Shown one piece after another: positions 31,088 through 38,895 of a stretch of DNA of 64,000 nt. Positions within the stretch are counted from its first letter, which is position 1. Every line of letters begins with the position of its first letter. The translations under genes and the position numbers were made by a program. The notes below the pieces were generated by a model, which had not been told where the DNA came from, ran no database searches, and saw only the letters and a program-made list of their open reading frames with translations. Where the stretch lies: the NCBI GenBank assembly GCA_963774155.1, contig CAVZDW010000010.1:434001-498000 (forward strand), read 5' to 3'. The stretch comes from DASSUW01 sp963774155 (GTDB lineage: Bacteria > Actinomycetota > Thermoleophilia > Solirubrobacterales > Solirubrobacteraceae).

Positions 31088-32257
31088 ATGCACGGCAACG
31101 GACGCGAGGTGGTCATCGTCGAGGCGGTCCGCACCCCGATCGGGCGCGGCCATCCGGAGAAGGGCTACTTCAAGGACACGCATCCGAACGAGCTGCTCGG
31201 GAAGGCCTACACCGAGGTCATCGAGCGCGCGGGGATCCCGGCCGACGCCGTCGAGGACGTCATCGCCGGCTGCGTCCAGCAGTACGGCGAGCAGATGTTC
31301 AACGTCGCCCGCAACGCCTGGCTGCAGGCCGGGCTGCCGATCGAGACGCCCGCGACGACGGTCGACCGCCAGTGCGGCTCGGCCCAGCAGGCGGTCAACT
31401 TCGGCGCCGCGCTGATCGCCGCCGGCGTGCACGACGTCGTGATCGGCAGCGGTGTCGAGCACATGGGCCACATCCCGATGGGCGTGGGCTTCAAGTGGAT
31501 CGACGAGGTCGGCTCGCCGTGGCCGCCGGAGATGCTGGAGCGCTACAACCTCGTGCCGCAGGGCATCTCGGCCGAGATGATCGCCGATCAGTGGGAGATC
31601 CCGCGGTCGGAGATGGACGAGCTGGCCGTGCGCTCACACCAGCTCGCCGCGCGCGCGACCGAGGAGGGGCGCTTCGAGCGCGAGACGATCGCGTGGGGGA
31701 GCAACGGCACGACGATCGTCGCCGACCAGGGCATCCGGCCCGACACGAGCCTCGAGGCGCTCGCCGGCCTCAAGCCGGCCTTCAAGCCCGACGGCAAGGT
31801 CACGGCCGGCAACTCGTCCCAGATCTCCGACGGCGCCGCCGCCGTCCTGCTCATGAGCGCCGAGAAGGCGGCCGAGCTGGGCCTGGAGCCGCGCGCGCGG
31901 ATCGTCGACCAGACGACCGTCGGCGTGGACCCGGTGATGATGCTCACGGGCCCGATCCCCGCCACGCGGAAGATCCTCGAGCGCAACAAGATGACCATCG
32001 ACGACATCGACCTCTTCGAGGTCAACGAGGCGTTCGCCCCGGTCGTCCTGGCCTGGAAGCGCGAGCTGGAGCCGGACATGGACCGCGTGAACGTCAACGG
32101 CGGGGCGATGGCGCTCGGCCACCCGCTCGGGTCGACCGGCGCGCGGCTGCTGACGACGCTCCTGCACGAGCTCGAGCGCTCCGACAAGGAGACCGGCCTC
32201 GTGACCATGTGCTGCGGTGGCGGCCTGGGGACGGGGACGCTAATCCAGATCATCTGA
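31088..32257 (+). CDS. acetyl-CoA acyltransferase (thiolase)
   Basis: 389 residues from an ATG with GGAGG 6 nt upstream; an in-frame GTG at 31010 lies within the operator and is rejected. The nucleophilic Cys96 is in DRQCGSAQQAV, the second site in NEAFAPV, GHPLGSTGARL, and the last in CCGGGLGTG. It cleaves 3-ketoacyl-CoA with CoA, or condenses acetyl-CoA units. With the divergent 3-hydroxyacyl-CoA dehydrogenase it covers the last two steps of a beta-oxidation cycle. Confidence 0.94.
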   Translation: MHGNGREVVIVEAVRTPIGRGHPEKGYFKDTHPNELLGKAYTEVIERAGIPADAVEDVIAGCVQQYGEQMFNVARNAWLQAGLPIETPATTVDRQCGSAQQAVNFGAALIAAGVHDVVIGSGVEHMGHIPMGVGFKWIDEVGSPWPPEMLERYNLVPQGISAEMIADQWEIPRSEMDELAVRSHQLAARATEEGRFERETIAWGSNGTTIVADQGIRPDTSLEALAGLKPAFKPDGKVTAGNSSQISDGAAAVLLMSAEKAAELGLEPRARIVDQTTVGVDPVMMLTGPIPATRKILERNKMTIDDIDLFEVNEAFAPVVLAWKRELEPDMDRVNVNGGAMALGHPLGSTGARLLTTLLHELERSDKETGLVTMCCGGGLGTGTLIQII

Positions 32258-32304
32258 TCGCGACAATGGACGGGTTTTCGAGCCCTCCTGCGACGAATCG
32301 GGGG

Positions 32305-32310
32305 TACTCT
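32305..32310 (+). promoter_or_regulatory. -10 element (TACTCT), leaderless BI-1 transcript
   Basis: TACTCT lies exactly 7 nt before the ATG at 32318; no Shine-Dalgarno sequence precedes the gene. Confidence 0.5.
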
Positions 32311-32317
32311 CAGCCGC

Positions 32318-32980
32318 ATGAGCGAGATGAGCAGCGCCTACTACCGCGAGGGCGCCGCCCCGCGGGCGATCTCCACGACACAGCTGATGGGCCAGGTCCT
32401 CTTCCTGGTGGCCATCGCGCTGGCGTTCTGCGCTGTAGGAACCCTGATCGGGCGGGAGCTCGAATTCGGCACAGCCCGGCTGTTCTCGTTCGTCGGCTTC
32501 GGCATGCTGCTCGTCTCCTCGTTCGCCGGCGCGCGCTTCCGCGTGGGGACGTTCGCCATGGGCTGGCTCTTCGCCACGGCCCTGGCCATCGGCATCGGCC
32601 TCGGGCCGCTGATCGAGTACTTCGCGAGCGTCGACCCGAAGGCGCTGACGCAGGCGTTCGCCGGCACGGCCGCCACGGTGCTGGGCGCCGGTGCGCTGGG
32701 CTTCTTCCTCTCGAAGGACCTTGCTCCGTGGATGCGGCCCGTCTCGCTGATCGTGTTCGCGGCCTGCATGGGCACGATCATCTGGTCGCTGTTCGGCGGC
32801 ACGATCAGCCCCTGGATCAGCCTCGGGATCTACGGCGTCTCCGCGCTCCTGATCGTCATCGACTTCAACTACCTGCGTAAGCACGGGACGGAGAACGACG
32901 CGATCTGGCTCGCCACGGGCATCTTCGTGTCGATCGTGAACATCTTCATCTCGCTGCTGAACATCTTCTCCTCGCGGTAG
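32318..32980 (+). CDS. Bax inhibitor-1/YccA-family membrane protein
   Basis: 220 residues with about seven membrane helices and short polar ends. The run from TTQLMGQVLFLVAIALAF to the C-terminal WISLGIYGVSALLIVIDFNYLRKHG...DAIWLATGIFVSIVNIFISLLNIF fits the TMBIM/BI-1 family, whose bacterial members conduct calcium in a pH-dependent way. The paired aspartates of the pH sensor are not both obvious (one, VIDFNYL, is). A tail-specific role is unknown. It is a single-gene unit. Confidence 0.88.
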   Translation: MSEMSSAYYREGAAPRAISTTQLMGQVLFLVAIALAFCAVGTLIGRELEFGTARLFSFVGFGMLLVSSFAGARFRVGTFAMGWLFATALAIGIGLGPLIEYFASVDPKALTQAFAGTAATVLGAGALGFFLSKDLAPWMRPVSLIVFAACMGTIIWSLFGGTISPWISLGIYGVSALLIVIDFNYLRKHGTENDAIWLATGIFVSIVNIFISLLNIFSSR

Positions 32981-32989
32981 TCGAGTCGA

Positions 32990-32995
32990 TAGGCT
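32990..32995 (+). promoter_or_regulatory. -10 element (TAGGCT), leaderless FHA-pyrD transcript
   Basis: TAGGCT ends 7 nt before the GTG at 33003; no Shine-Dalgarno sequence precedes the gene. Confidence 0.5.
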
Positions 32996-33002
32996 CGGCC
33001 TG

Positions 33003-33686
33003 GTGGAGTCACCCCTCACTCTTGGACAGCCGACGCAGGAGGAGCTCGAGGCGCGGCGGGCTGCGGAGCGGATCGGCGACCCCTTCCTCGTCTACCGCGA
33101 CGACGAGGGCCGGCAGCACATCTACTCGCTCGCGAACCGCTCACCGAGCATCACGCTGGGGCGGCGCGAGGAGGCGGACATCTCGATCCCGTGGGATCCC
33201 GAGATGTCGCGCCTGCACGCCGAGCTCGAGCTGCGCGCGGGCGAGTGGACGATCTGCGACGACGGCTTCTCCCAGAACGGCACGTGGGTCAACGGGATCC
33301 GCCTCGTGGGGCGCCGGCGCCTGGCCGACGGCGACCTGATGCGCGTGGGCCGGACGCTGTTCGCCTTCTGCACGCCCGAGACGGCCGGCACCGGGCCGAC
33401 GCTGGTGCCGGGCGAGCTGGACGCGACGCCGCGCTTCTCCGAGCAGCAGCAGCGGGTCCTGCGGGCGCTGTGCCGGCCCCTGCTGCTCGACGGCGAGGGG
33501 ATCAACCCGGCCACCGACGAGGAGATCGCGGAGGCGACCGGGATCCCGGTCGAGGACGTGGCGATCGAGCTCGACCACCTGGGCCGCGCGCTGGGCCTGG
33601 AGGACATGCCGCACCAGGACCAGCGCGCCGAGATCGCGCTGCTCGCGCTGCGCAGCGGGCTCGTCAGCGCCGACGACGGCGGCTGA
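33003..33686 (+). CDS. FHA domain protein with C-terminal winged-helix-like region
   Basis: 227 residues. FHA domain at about 35-125 with ITLGRREEADISI, SRLHAEL and SQNGTWVNG. The C-terminal 85 residues (FSEQQQRVLRALCRPLL ... TDEEIAEATGIPVEDVAIELDHLGRALGL) look like a helix-turn-helix of the type that follows FHA in some actinobacterial proteins. It may bind a phosphothreonine protein and DNA, but no partner is visible. The stop overlaps the pyrD start. Confidence 0.85.
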   Translation: MESPLTLGQPTQEELEARRAAERIGDPFLVYRDDEGRQHIYSLANRSPSITLGRREEADISIPWDPEMSRLHAELELRAGEWTICDDGFSQNGTWVNGIRLVGRRRLADGDLMRVGRTLFAFCTPETAGTGPTLVPGELDATPRFSEQQQRVLRALCRPLLLDGEGINPATDEEIAEATGIPVEDVAIELDHLGRALGLEDMPHQDQRAEIALLALRSGLVSADDGG

Positions 33687-34714
33687 TGTACCGGCGGCTC
33701 GTGCGGCCGCTGCTCTTCCGCGCGGACCCGGAACGAGTGCACGAGGCCACGGTGCGCGTGGCCGGCGCGGTCGGCGGCGCCCGCCGCGTCCTCGGCGGGC
33801 CGCCGAGCGACCCGCGGCTCGCGGTGACCGTCGCCGGCGTGCGGTTCCCGAGCCCGCTCGGGCTGGCCGCCGGCTTCGACAAGAGCGCCCGCGCGGTGCC
33901 GGCGCTCAGCGCCCTCGGGTTCGGGCACGTGGAGATCGGGTCGGTCTCCGTCGATCCGTCGGCGGGCAATCCGCGGCCGAGGCTGTTCCGCGTGCCCGCC
34001 GAGCGCGCGATCGTCGTCAACTACGGCGTGCCGAACGACGGCGCCTCGGTCGTGGCGGCGCGGCTGGCGGCCGCGGCCGCGGCGGTGCCGGTCGGCGTCA
34101 ACGTGGTGAGCACGAACCGCGGCGGCGGCGAGCCGGAGAGCGACGAGGCCGTGATCGGCGACTACGTGGCGGCCGTCCGGCGGCTCGAGTCCTCGGGCGC
34201 GTACGTGTGCCTGAACCTGAGCTGCCCGAACACGCGCGACGGGCGAGGGTTCTTCGCCGACCGTGCGCGGCTGCGGGCCCTGCTCGACGCGCTGGGAGCG
34301 GTCGCGCGGCCGCTGTTCATCAAGGTCGCCCCGTTCGAGGGCCCGGCCGATCTCGACTCGCTCCTCGGCGCCGTCGCGGGGTCCCCGGTCGCCGGCTTCT
34401 CCGTGAACCTCGCCCCGGGCAATCCGTTCGGGCTCCCGGGCGCCGTGTCCGGCCCGCCGTGCGCGGCGGCCGCGGAGCGCACGGTGGCCGAGCTCTACCG
34501 CGCGGGCGGCTACCCGGTCATCGGCTCGGGCGGCGTGTTCACCGCCGCCGACGCCTATCGGATGGTGCGCCGCGGAGCCTCGCTCGTGCAGCTCTACACG
34601 GCGCTGGTCTACGAGGGTCCCGGCGTCGTGCCGCGCATCACTCGCGGGCTGAGCGATCTCCTCGCGCGCGACGGTCTGTCATCGGTGAGTGAGGCTGTCG
34701 GCGTGGACGCCTGA
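33686..34714 (+). CDS. pyrD: quinone-dependent dihydroorotate dehydrogenase
   Basis: 342 residues, class 2 length. It oxidises dihydroorotate to orotate with a membrane quinone. The N-terminal helices (MYRRLVRPLLFRADPERVHE) are the membrane/quinone tunnel, and FMN-site motifs follow: GLAAGFDKSA, GHVEIGSVSVDPSAGNPRPRL, NLSCPNTRDG, FIKVAP, and IGSGGVFTAADAYRM. The catalytic base serine lies in the LNLSCPN loop. The ATG overlaps the upstream FHA gene stop. Repeat R3 starts 6 bp past the stop. Confidence 0.96.
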   Translation: MYRRLVRPLLFRADPERVHEATVRVAGAVGGARRVLGGPPSDPRLAVTVAGVRFPSPLGLAAGFDKSARAVPALSALGFGHVEIGSVSVDPSAGNPRPRLFRVPAERAIVVNYGVPNDGASVVAARLAAAAAAVPVGVNVVSTNRGGGEPESDEAVIGDYVAAVRRLESSGAYVCLNLSCPNTRDGRGFFADRARLRALLDALGAVARPLFIKVAPFEGPADLDSLLGAVAGSPVAGFSVNLAPGNPFGLPGAVSGPPCAAAAERTVAELYRAGGYPVIGSGGVFTAADAYRMVRRGASLVQLYTALVYEGPGVVPRITRGLSDLLARDGLSSVSEAVGVDA

Positions 34715-34720
34715 CCGGCG

Positions 34721-34884
34721 AACTGCGGCTGGGTAAGGAGGTGAGGGGTCGGCGGTGCTGGGGTTCCCTATGGGCGTATATCGACCATGAGCCGCCCCGT
34801 GGGGTTGTTCATACACGCATACCGTGTATTAGCCGCCCCACGAGCTCGAGCCCCGGCCGAACCCGCTCCCTTAATGCCGCAGTT
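34721..34884 (-). repeat. R3: dispersed inverted-end repeat, subtype B (inverted orientation)
   Basis: 164 bp with ends AACTGCGGC/GCCGCAGTT. Read on the minus strand it matches R5 along its whole length, including the first 33 bp shared with R1, the near-palindrome ATACACGGTATGCGTGTAT, and GGTCGATATACGCCCA. It lies between convergent pyrD and xseB, 6 bp past the pyrD stop. The core can fold into hairpins. Confidence 0.88.
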
Positions 34885-34890
34885 CGAGCC

Positions 34891-34950
34891 CGAGCGACCG
34901 CCGACGAGCCCGAGCGACCGCCGACGAGCCCGAGCGACCGCCGACGAGCC
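34891..34950. repeat. three exact tandem copies of a 20-bp unit
   Basis: CGAGCGACCGCCGACGAGCC occurs three times head to tail with no mismatch, between the end of R3 and the xseB stop codon, which follows directly at 34951. A likely slippage product; a useful variable-number marker. Confidence 0.95.
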
Positions 34951-35172
34951 CTAGCGGCCTTCGAGCCGCGCGACCAGCTCGTCGAGCCGGAGCTCCTCGA
35001 GGCCGCGGCCCACGGCGTCGAGCTCGGCGGCGCAGAACTCGACGAGCCGGCGGCCCTCCTGGCAGAGCTCGAGCGTCTCGCGAAGGCCGGCCTCGCCGGA
35101 GTCCAGCCGGGCGATGATCGACTCGATCCGCTCGGTGGCGGCCTCGTAGGTGAGGGTGTCGGCCTCGGCCAT
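34951..35172 (-). CDS. xseB: exodeoxyribonuclease VII small subunit
   Basis: 73 residues, normal length, all helical: LTYEAATERIESIIARLDSGEAGLRETLELCQEGRRLVEFCAAEL is the XseB signature. It binds the large subunit to form the nuclease that degrades single-stranded DNA from both ends. The gene follows xseA by 7 bp on the same strand. The ATG start is clear. Confidence 0.95.
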   Translation of the reverse strand: MAEADTLTYEAATERIESIIARLDSGEAGLRETLELCQEGRRLVEFCAAELDAVGRGLEELRLDELVARLEGR

Positions 35173-35179
35173 CGGCGGG

Positions 35180-36550
35180 TCACGCTACGGGTCGGTCCGG
35201 ACGCACCGCGACGCGCCCGTCGTGGAGCCGCAGGGTGAGCTCGCGCTGCTCGCGGGCCGTGGCCGCGGAGGTCACCGGCTCGCCGCCCGCGTCCTCGACC
35301 AGGGCGTAGCCGCGCTCCAGCGTCCGCTGCGGATCGTGGGCGGCCAGCGCCATGGTGAGCCGGTCGAGATCGCGGCGGCGGCGCTCGAGGCCGGCGACCC
35401 GCTCGAGGGCCGCGGCGTCGGCCCGCGCGCGCTCGCGGCCGCGCTCCACCGTCGTGGCGGCGGCCGCCGCCTTGCGCGACAGCGCGCTCCCGCGCGCGGT
35501 CGTGGCGCGCGAGCCGGCGGCCACGCAGCGGCGCGAGCTGGCCCGCAGCTCGCGCAGGTGCTGGTGCAGGCGCGAGCGGTGGCGGGCCACGTGGGCGGCC
35601 GGCGCGCGTGACAGCCGCGCCAGCGCCCGGGCGCGCTCGACGATCGCCCGCCGGCCCTGGCGCTCGAGCCGTCTCGCCACCGCGGCGAGATCACGGCGGG
35701 CCGCCATGCAGTCGACCGGGACGGCCGCCTCGGCGGCGTGCGTCGGCGTCGAGCACGCCACGGCGGCGACGTCGTCGAGCAGCGTCCGGTCCGTGTGATG
35801 CCCGACCGAGGAGATGACCGGCACGCGGAGCAGGGCGACCGTCCGGCACAGCGTCTCGTCGCAGAACGCGAAGAGGTCGGCCAGCGATCCGCCGCCGCGG
35901 GCCACGATGATCGCGTCCACGTCCGGGCACGCCGCGAGGTCCTGCAGCGCGCGGGTGACCAGCGGCGCGGCGTGCCGGTCCTGTACCGGCGCGAACGCCC
36001 ACACCACGCGTCCGCCCCAGCCGCGGCGCCGCAGGCCGGCGAGCACGTCGTCGCGCGCCTTGCCGTTCTCCCCGCAGACCACGCCGATGGTCCGCGGCAG
36101 GGCCGCCCGCGGCAGCGACTTCTGCGGCTCGAAGAGCCCTTCCGCGTACAGGGTCCGCCGCAGCCGCTCGAGCTGGGCCAGCAGGTCGCCCTCCCCGGCC
36201 ACGCGGACATCGGTCACCGAGAACGAGAAGGCCGGCGAGGCCGTGCGCGAGCCGGCGTAGTAGTCGCAGCCGCCCGCGGCCACCACCTGCAGGCCGTCGG
36301 CCAGCGCCCCGAGGCCCAGCGCGTCGAAGTCCTTGCGCCACATCGAGCACGGCAGCGCGCCCGACCCGTCCCGCAGCTCGAACCACACCTTCGCCCGGCC
36401 GGCCTTGAAGGAGAACACCTCGCCGAACACCTGGACGCGCGTGAACCCGCGCAGCTGCTCCCGCAGCGCGGCCGCATAGCGACCCACGGGCCACGGCCCG
36501 GTGAGGCTGGAGCCGGGGATCCCGGCGGGAGGCTCTGGCAACGACGACAT
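35180..36550 (-). CDS. xseA: exodeoxyribonuclease VII large subunit
   Basis: 456 residues from the ATG of SSLPEPPAGIPG; a longer in-frame start at 36598 is less likely. Order: OB-fold (about 35-115, VQVFGEVFSFKAGRAKVWFELRDG), catalytic domain with GVVCGENGKARDDVL, DAIIVARGGGSLADLFAF and PVISSVGHHTDRTLLDDVA, then a long Arg-rich coiled region binding XseB and a C-terminal RGYALV segment. TAGCGT lies 10 nt before this ATG on its strand, supporting the start. Function: DNA repair nuclease. Confidence 0.95.
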   Translation of the reverse strand: MSSLPEPPAGIPGSSLTGPWPVGRYAAALREQLRGFTRVQVFGEVFSFKAGRAKVWFELRDGSGALPCSMWRKDFDALGLGALADGLQVVAAGGCDYYAGSRTASPAFSFSVTDVRVAGEGDLLAQLERLRRTLYAEGLFEPQKSLPRAALPRTIGVVCGENGKARDDVLAGLRRRGWGGRVVWAFAPVQDRHAAPLVTRALQDLAACPDVDAIIVARGGGSLADLFAFCDETLCRTVALLRVPVISSVGHHTDRTLLDDVAAVACSTPTHAAEAAVPVDCMAARRDLAAVARRLERQGRRAIVERARALARLSRAPAAHVARHRSRLHQHLRELRASSRRCVAAGSRATTARGSALSRKAAAAATTVERGRERARADAAALERVAGLERRRRDLDRLTMALAAHDPQRTLERGYALVEDAGGEPVTSAATAREQRELTLRLHDGRVAVRPDRPVA

Positions 36551-36665
36551 CGGCTGACGTACGCTAGAGCGCGGAGCGGCGCGAATTCGCCCCTCCACCC
36601 GCGGTTGAGGTCACGGCTGGCGGGGTAAGGGCGGGCCACCGGCAGGTGGGGGCCGGTCGCGACTC

Positions 36666-37202
36666 ATGTGGGCCGATCCCGAGCATCGAGGCGCCGCGCG
36701 CCCGCACGCATACGACCTGTTCGAGGACGGGAAGCCGATCGGACGCCTGGAGTGGCGGGCCCGCTCGCGCAGGGAGGTCGGCTGGTACGTCGTCGCGCCG
36801 CCGCGTCCGCCCCAGCGGATCCACGTCGACACCGCGATCGACAACCTCGCGCGCGACGCGCATTCCTCCGACCACGAATGGGAGCTGAGCGCGGAGCTGT
36901 CGGCGATCCTCAGCACCGCGCCCGCCGTCGACGCCGCCGAGCGGTTCCTGCACCCCAATCCACTCACCCCGCGGCGGCGCTTCAACCGGATGTCGAGCGG
37001 CCCCTACGAGATCCACGTGATCGACATCGAGCCCGACATCCTCTTCCACGCGGTACCCGAGCTGCCCCTCACCGCGGTCTCCGAGGTGCGCATCCTGGAG
37101 GGCGTGCTGCACGAGGACGCGCTCGCCGCGGCCCTGCGGAGGATCAGCCTCCTGGGCGGTCGCGTCGTCGCTGTTTTCCGCAGCAACCCCGAATCCGGCT
37201 AG
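36666..37202 (+). CDS. hypothetical protein
   Basis: 178 residues, not recognised. No signal peptide or membrane helix. The N-terminal half is polar and aromatic-rich (GWYVVAPPRPPQRIHVD), and the C-terminal part has two regular strand-helix units (YEIHVIDIEPDILFHAVPELPLTAVSEVRILEG and LLGGRVVAVFRS). Codon use matches its neighbours. Its TAG stop forms part of the -10 hexamer of the next gene. Confidence 0.6.
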   Translation: MWADPEHRGAARPHAYDLFEDGKPIGRLEWRARSRREVGWYVVAPPRPPQRIHVDTAIDNLARDAHSSDHEWELSAELSAILSTAPAVDAAERFLHPNPLTPRRRFNRMSSGPYEIHVIDIEPDILFHAVPELPLTAVSEVRILEGVLHEDALAAALRRISLLGGRVVAVFRSNPESG

Positions 37203-37205
37203 CGT
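37200..37205 (+). promoter_or_regulatory. -10 element (TAGCGT) for the PP2C gene
   Basis: TAGCGT, overlapping the upstream stop codon, ends exactly 7 nt before an in-frame CTG at 37213. Confidence 0.45.
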
Positions 37206-37212
37206 CCGGTCT

Positions 37213-37932
37213 CTGAGTCTTCACCTGAGATACGCGTCGGGCACCGATCCCGGCCCCGTGCGACCCAACAACGAGGACGCGTTCTACGCCGGCCCGCGCC
37301 TGCTCGCGGTCGCCGACGGGGTGGGTGGACATGCGGCGGGCGAGGTCGCGAGCGCGACGATCATCGAGGCGCTGGCCCCGCTGGGCGACTGCGAGCCCGG
37401 CTACGACCTCGTCGGCCGGCTGCACGAGGCGGTCGTGACGGGCAACGCGGCGATCGCCCAGCGCGTGGCCGACGATCCACGGCTCGGCGGGATGAGCACG
37501 ACGCTGACCGCGATCCTCTTCGGGGACGGCCGCTACTGCCTGCTCAACATCGGCGACTCGCGCACCTACTGCGTGCGCGACAGCGAGCTCTCCCAGCTCA
37601 CGCGCGACGACAGCTACGTCCAGCTGCTCGTCGACGAGGGCCACATCACCCAGGAGGCGGCGGGGAGCCATCCGCAGCGCAACCTCGTGCTCCAGGCCCT
37701 GACCGGCGAGGAGGTCATGGAGCCCGCCATGACCGTCCTCGAGGCGCTGCCCGGCGATCGCTTCCTGCTCTGCTCGGACGGGCTCACCGACGTCGTCGGC
37801 GCCGACCTGCTCCAGGCAGCGCTGGCGGACGGCGAGCCGCAGGAGTGCGTCGACCGCCTGATCGAGCTCGCGCTGGCGAACCACACGCGCGACAACGTGA
37901 CCGTGATCGTCGCCGACGTCGTCGACGGCTAA
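37213..37932 (+). CDS. PP2C-family Ser/Thr protein phosphatase, probable CTG start
   Basis: 239 residues if CTG 37213 is used. PP2C motifs: YASGTDPGPVRPNNEDAF, VADGVGGHAAGE, GGMSTTLTAI, NIGDSRTY, LLCSDGLTDVV and DNVTVIVAD. The first conserved strand and the SGTDPG turn lie before the first usual start (GTG 37258), and no in-frame ATG/GTG/TTG exists for at least 40 codons upstream. CTG 37213, 7 nt after TAGCGT, fits the leaderless pattern here. The GTG start would give 224 residues. It would oppose an eukaryote-like Ser/Thr kinase (not in the window). 4-bp overlap with the next convergent gene. Confidence 0.88.
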   Translation: MSLHLRYASGTDPGPVRPNNEDAFYAGPRLLAVADGVGGHAAGEVASATIIEALAPLGDCEPGYDLVGRLHEAVVTGNAAIAQRVADDPRLGGMSTTLTAILFGDGRYCLLNIGDSRTYCVRDSELSQLTRDDSYVQLLVDEGHITQEAAGSHPQRNLVLQALTGEEVMEPAMTVLEALPGDRFLLCSDGLTDVVGADLLQAALADGEPQECVDRLIELALANHTRDNVTVIVADVVDG

Positions 37933-38114
37933 GCCTGCTGCTCCTGCTCGGCCGCCTCGGCGGCGTCGGCTGCGGCCAGCCGGGAGCGGAGCTTCTCGCG
38001 CAGCTCCTCGGGGTCGTAGTCCTGGTGCTGGCGGCGGTTGCGCGCGACGACCGCGCCGGTGGCGGCGACGCCCGCGACGCCGGCCAGGCCGACGAGCTTC
38101 CAGGGAACCTTCAT
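37929..38114 (-). CDS. small one-TM protein
   Basis: 61 residues: a membrane helix at 5-24 (WKLVGLAGVAGVAATGAVVA), a basic stop-transfer stretch (RNRRQH), then an acidic helical tail (EELREKLRSRLAAADAAEAAEQEQQ). It has the shape of the many small membrane proteins of actinobacteria; no family recognised. Overlaps the PP2C stop by 4 bp. It starts 20 bp from the divergent papain-like gene. Confidence 0.65.
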   Translation of the reverse strand: MKVPWKLVGLAGVAGVAATGAVVARNRRQHQDYDPEELREKLRSRLAAADAAEAAEQEQQA

Positions 38115-38121
38115 CGCCGCG

Positions 38122-38127
38122 TAGGTT
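38122..38127 (+). promoter_or_regulatory. -10 element (TAGGTT), leaderless papain-like gene
   Basis: TAGGTT ends exactly 7 nt before the GTG at 38135; no Shine-Dalgarno sequence precedes the gene. Confidence 0.5.
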
Positions 38128-38134
38128 ACGCGCT

Positions 38135-38746
38135 GTGAAAGAGCCGTCGCTGTCGCTCGACGAGGCCGTCGCCACCGCTTCCACGGGCGACATCTGGCTG
38201 TTCCGCGGGCGCTCGATCGCCGACCGCGCGATCCAGACCGTGACCAACAGCCCGGTCAACCACGTCGGGATGGTGGTCGCGCTGGACGATCTGCCGCCGC
38301 TGATGTGGCACGCCGAGCTGGGGCGGTCGCTGCCCGACGTGTGGACCGGCGAGCGCCAGCGCGGCGTCCAGCTCCACAAGCTGCGCGACGCGGTCACCAC
38401 GTGGGACGAGCGCTACGGCCAGCGCGCCTGGATGCGCCAGCTCCAGGGCCCGCTCACGCGTGAGCACGAGGACAAGCTGATGGAGGTGATCGAGCGCTTC
38501 GACGGGCGGTCGTTCCCGACCACGCCGGGACTGGCGCGCTCGTGGGTCACCGGCCGGCTGCGCCGGCGTGAGACCTCGCTCGAGACCATCTACTGCGCCG
38601 AGCTCGTGGCGACGACGTTCCAGCACATGGGCCTGCTGCCGTCGCGCCGCCCGGCGAGCTGGTACGACCCGGGCAAGTTCTGGAGCGGCGACCAGATCGA
38701 CCTCGTCGAGCCGTTCTCGCTCGGCGGCGAGATCGAGGTGAGGTAG
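38135..38746 (+). CDS. permuted papain-like (YiiX/NlpC-P60-like) cysteine hydrolase
   Basis: 203 residues, no signal peptide. The order of catalytic residues is permuted: GDIWLFRG, then His43 in SPVNHVGMVVAL, with the cysteine late in ETIYCAELVATTFQHMGL. This is the pattern of the YaeF/YiiX group (family C92-like), thought to act on lipid-linked or amide substrates. The substrate is not known. GTG start with a -10 hexamer 7 nt upstream. Confidence 0.8.
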   Translation: MKEPSLSLDEAVATASTGDIWLFRGRSIADRAIQTVTNSPVNHVGMVVALDDLPPLMWHAELGRSLPDVWTGERQRGVQLHKLRDAVTTWDERYGQRAWMRQLQGPLTREHEDKLMEVIERFDGRSFPTTPGLARSWVTGRLRRRETSLETIYCAELVATTFQHMGLLPSRRPASWYDPGKFWSGDQIDLVEPFSLGGEIEVR

Positions 38747-38789
38747 CCGTACTGCGGCGCGCCCCGGCGTGCCGTACCTTGTCCCGCGT

Positions 38790-38825
38790 ATGACGAAGCA
38801 CCTTTCGCACGCAGACCGGTTCTGA
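38790..38825 (+). CDS. candidate 11-residue leader peptide upstream of rsgA
   Basis: ATG followed by 10 codons and TGA gives MTKHLSHADRF. TACCTTGTCCCGC just upstream (38775-38787) closely matches the promoter of the candidate small RNA (TACCTTGCCCCGC), so the ATG would lie at the transcript 5' end. A 70-nt spacer follows before the Shine-Dalgarno sequence of rsgA. A leader peptide is possible, but so is chance. Confidence 0.3.
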   Translation: MTKHLSHADRF

Positions 38826-38895
38826 CCGGGTCCGGCCGCTCTAGCGGTCGTGGCCCTCTCGCAGCCGTGTCCATTTCCGCGAAGGAGCTTCTCCG

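Noticed and set aside
34891..34950. CRISPR-like array
   Set aside because: The 20-bp units are directly abutting without spacers and number only three.
34741..35238. Protein-like similarity MRGRRxWGSLWAYIDH shared by frames starting in R3 and R5
   Set aside because: The similarity is explained by the DNA repeat itself; the frames diverge at the repeat edge and run antisense through xseB and thrB.
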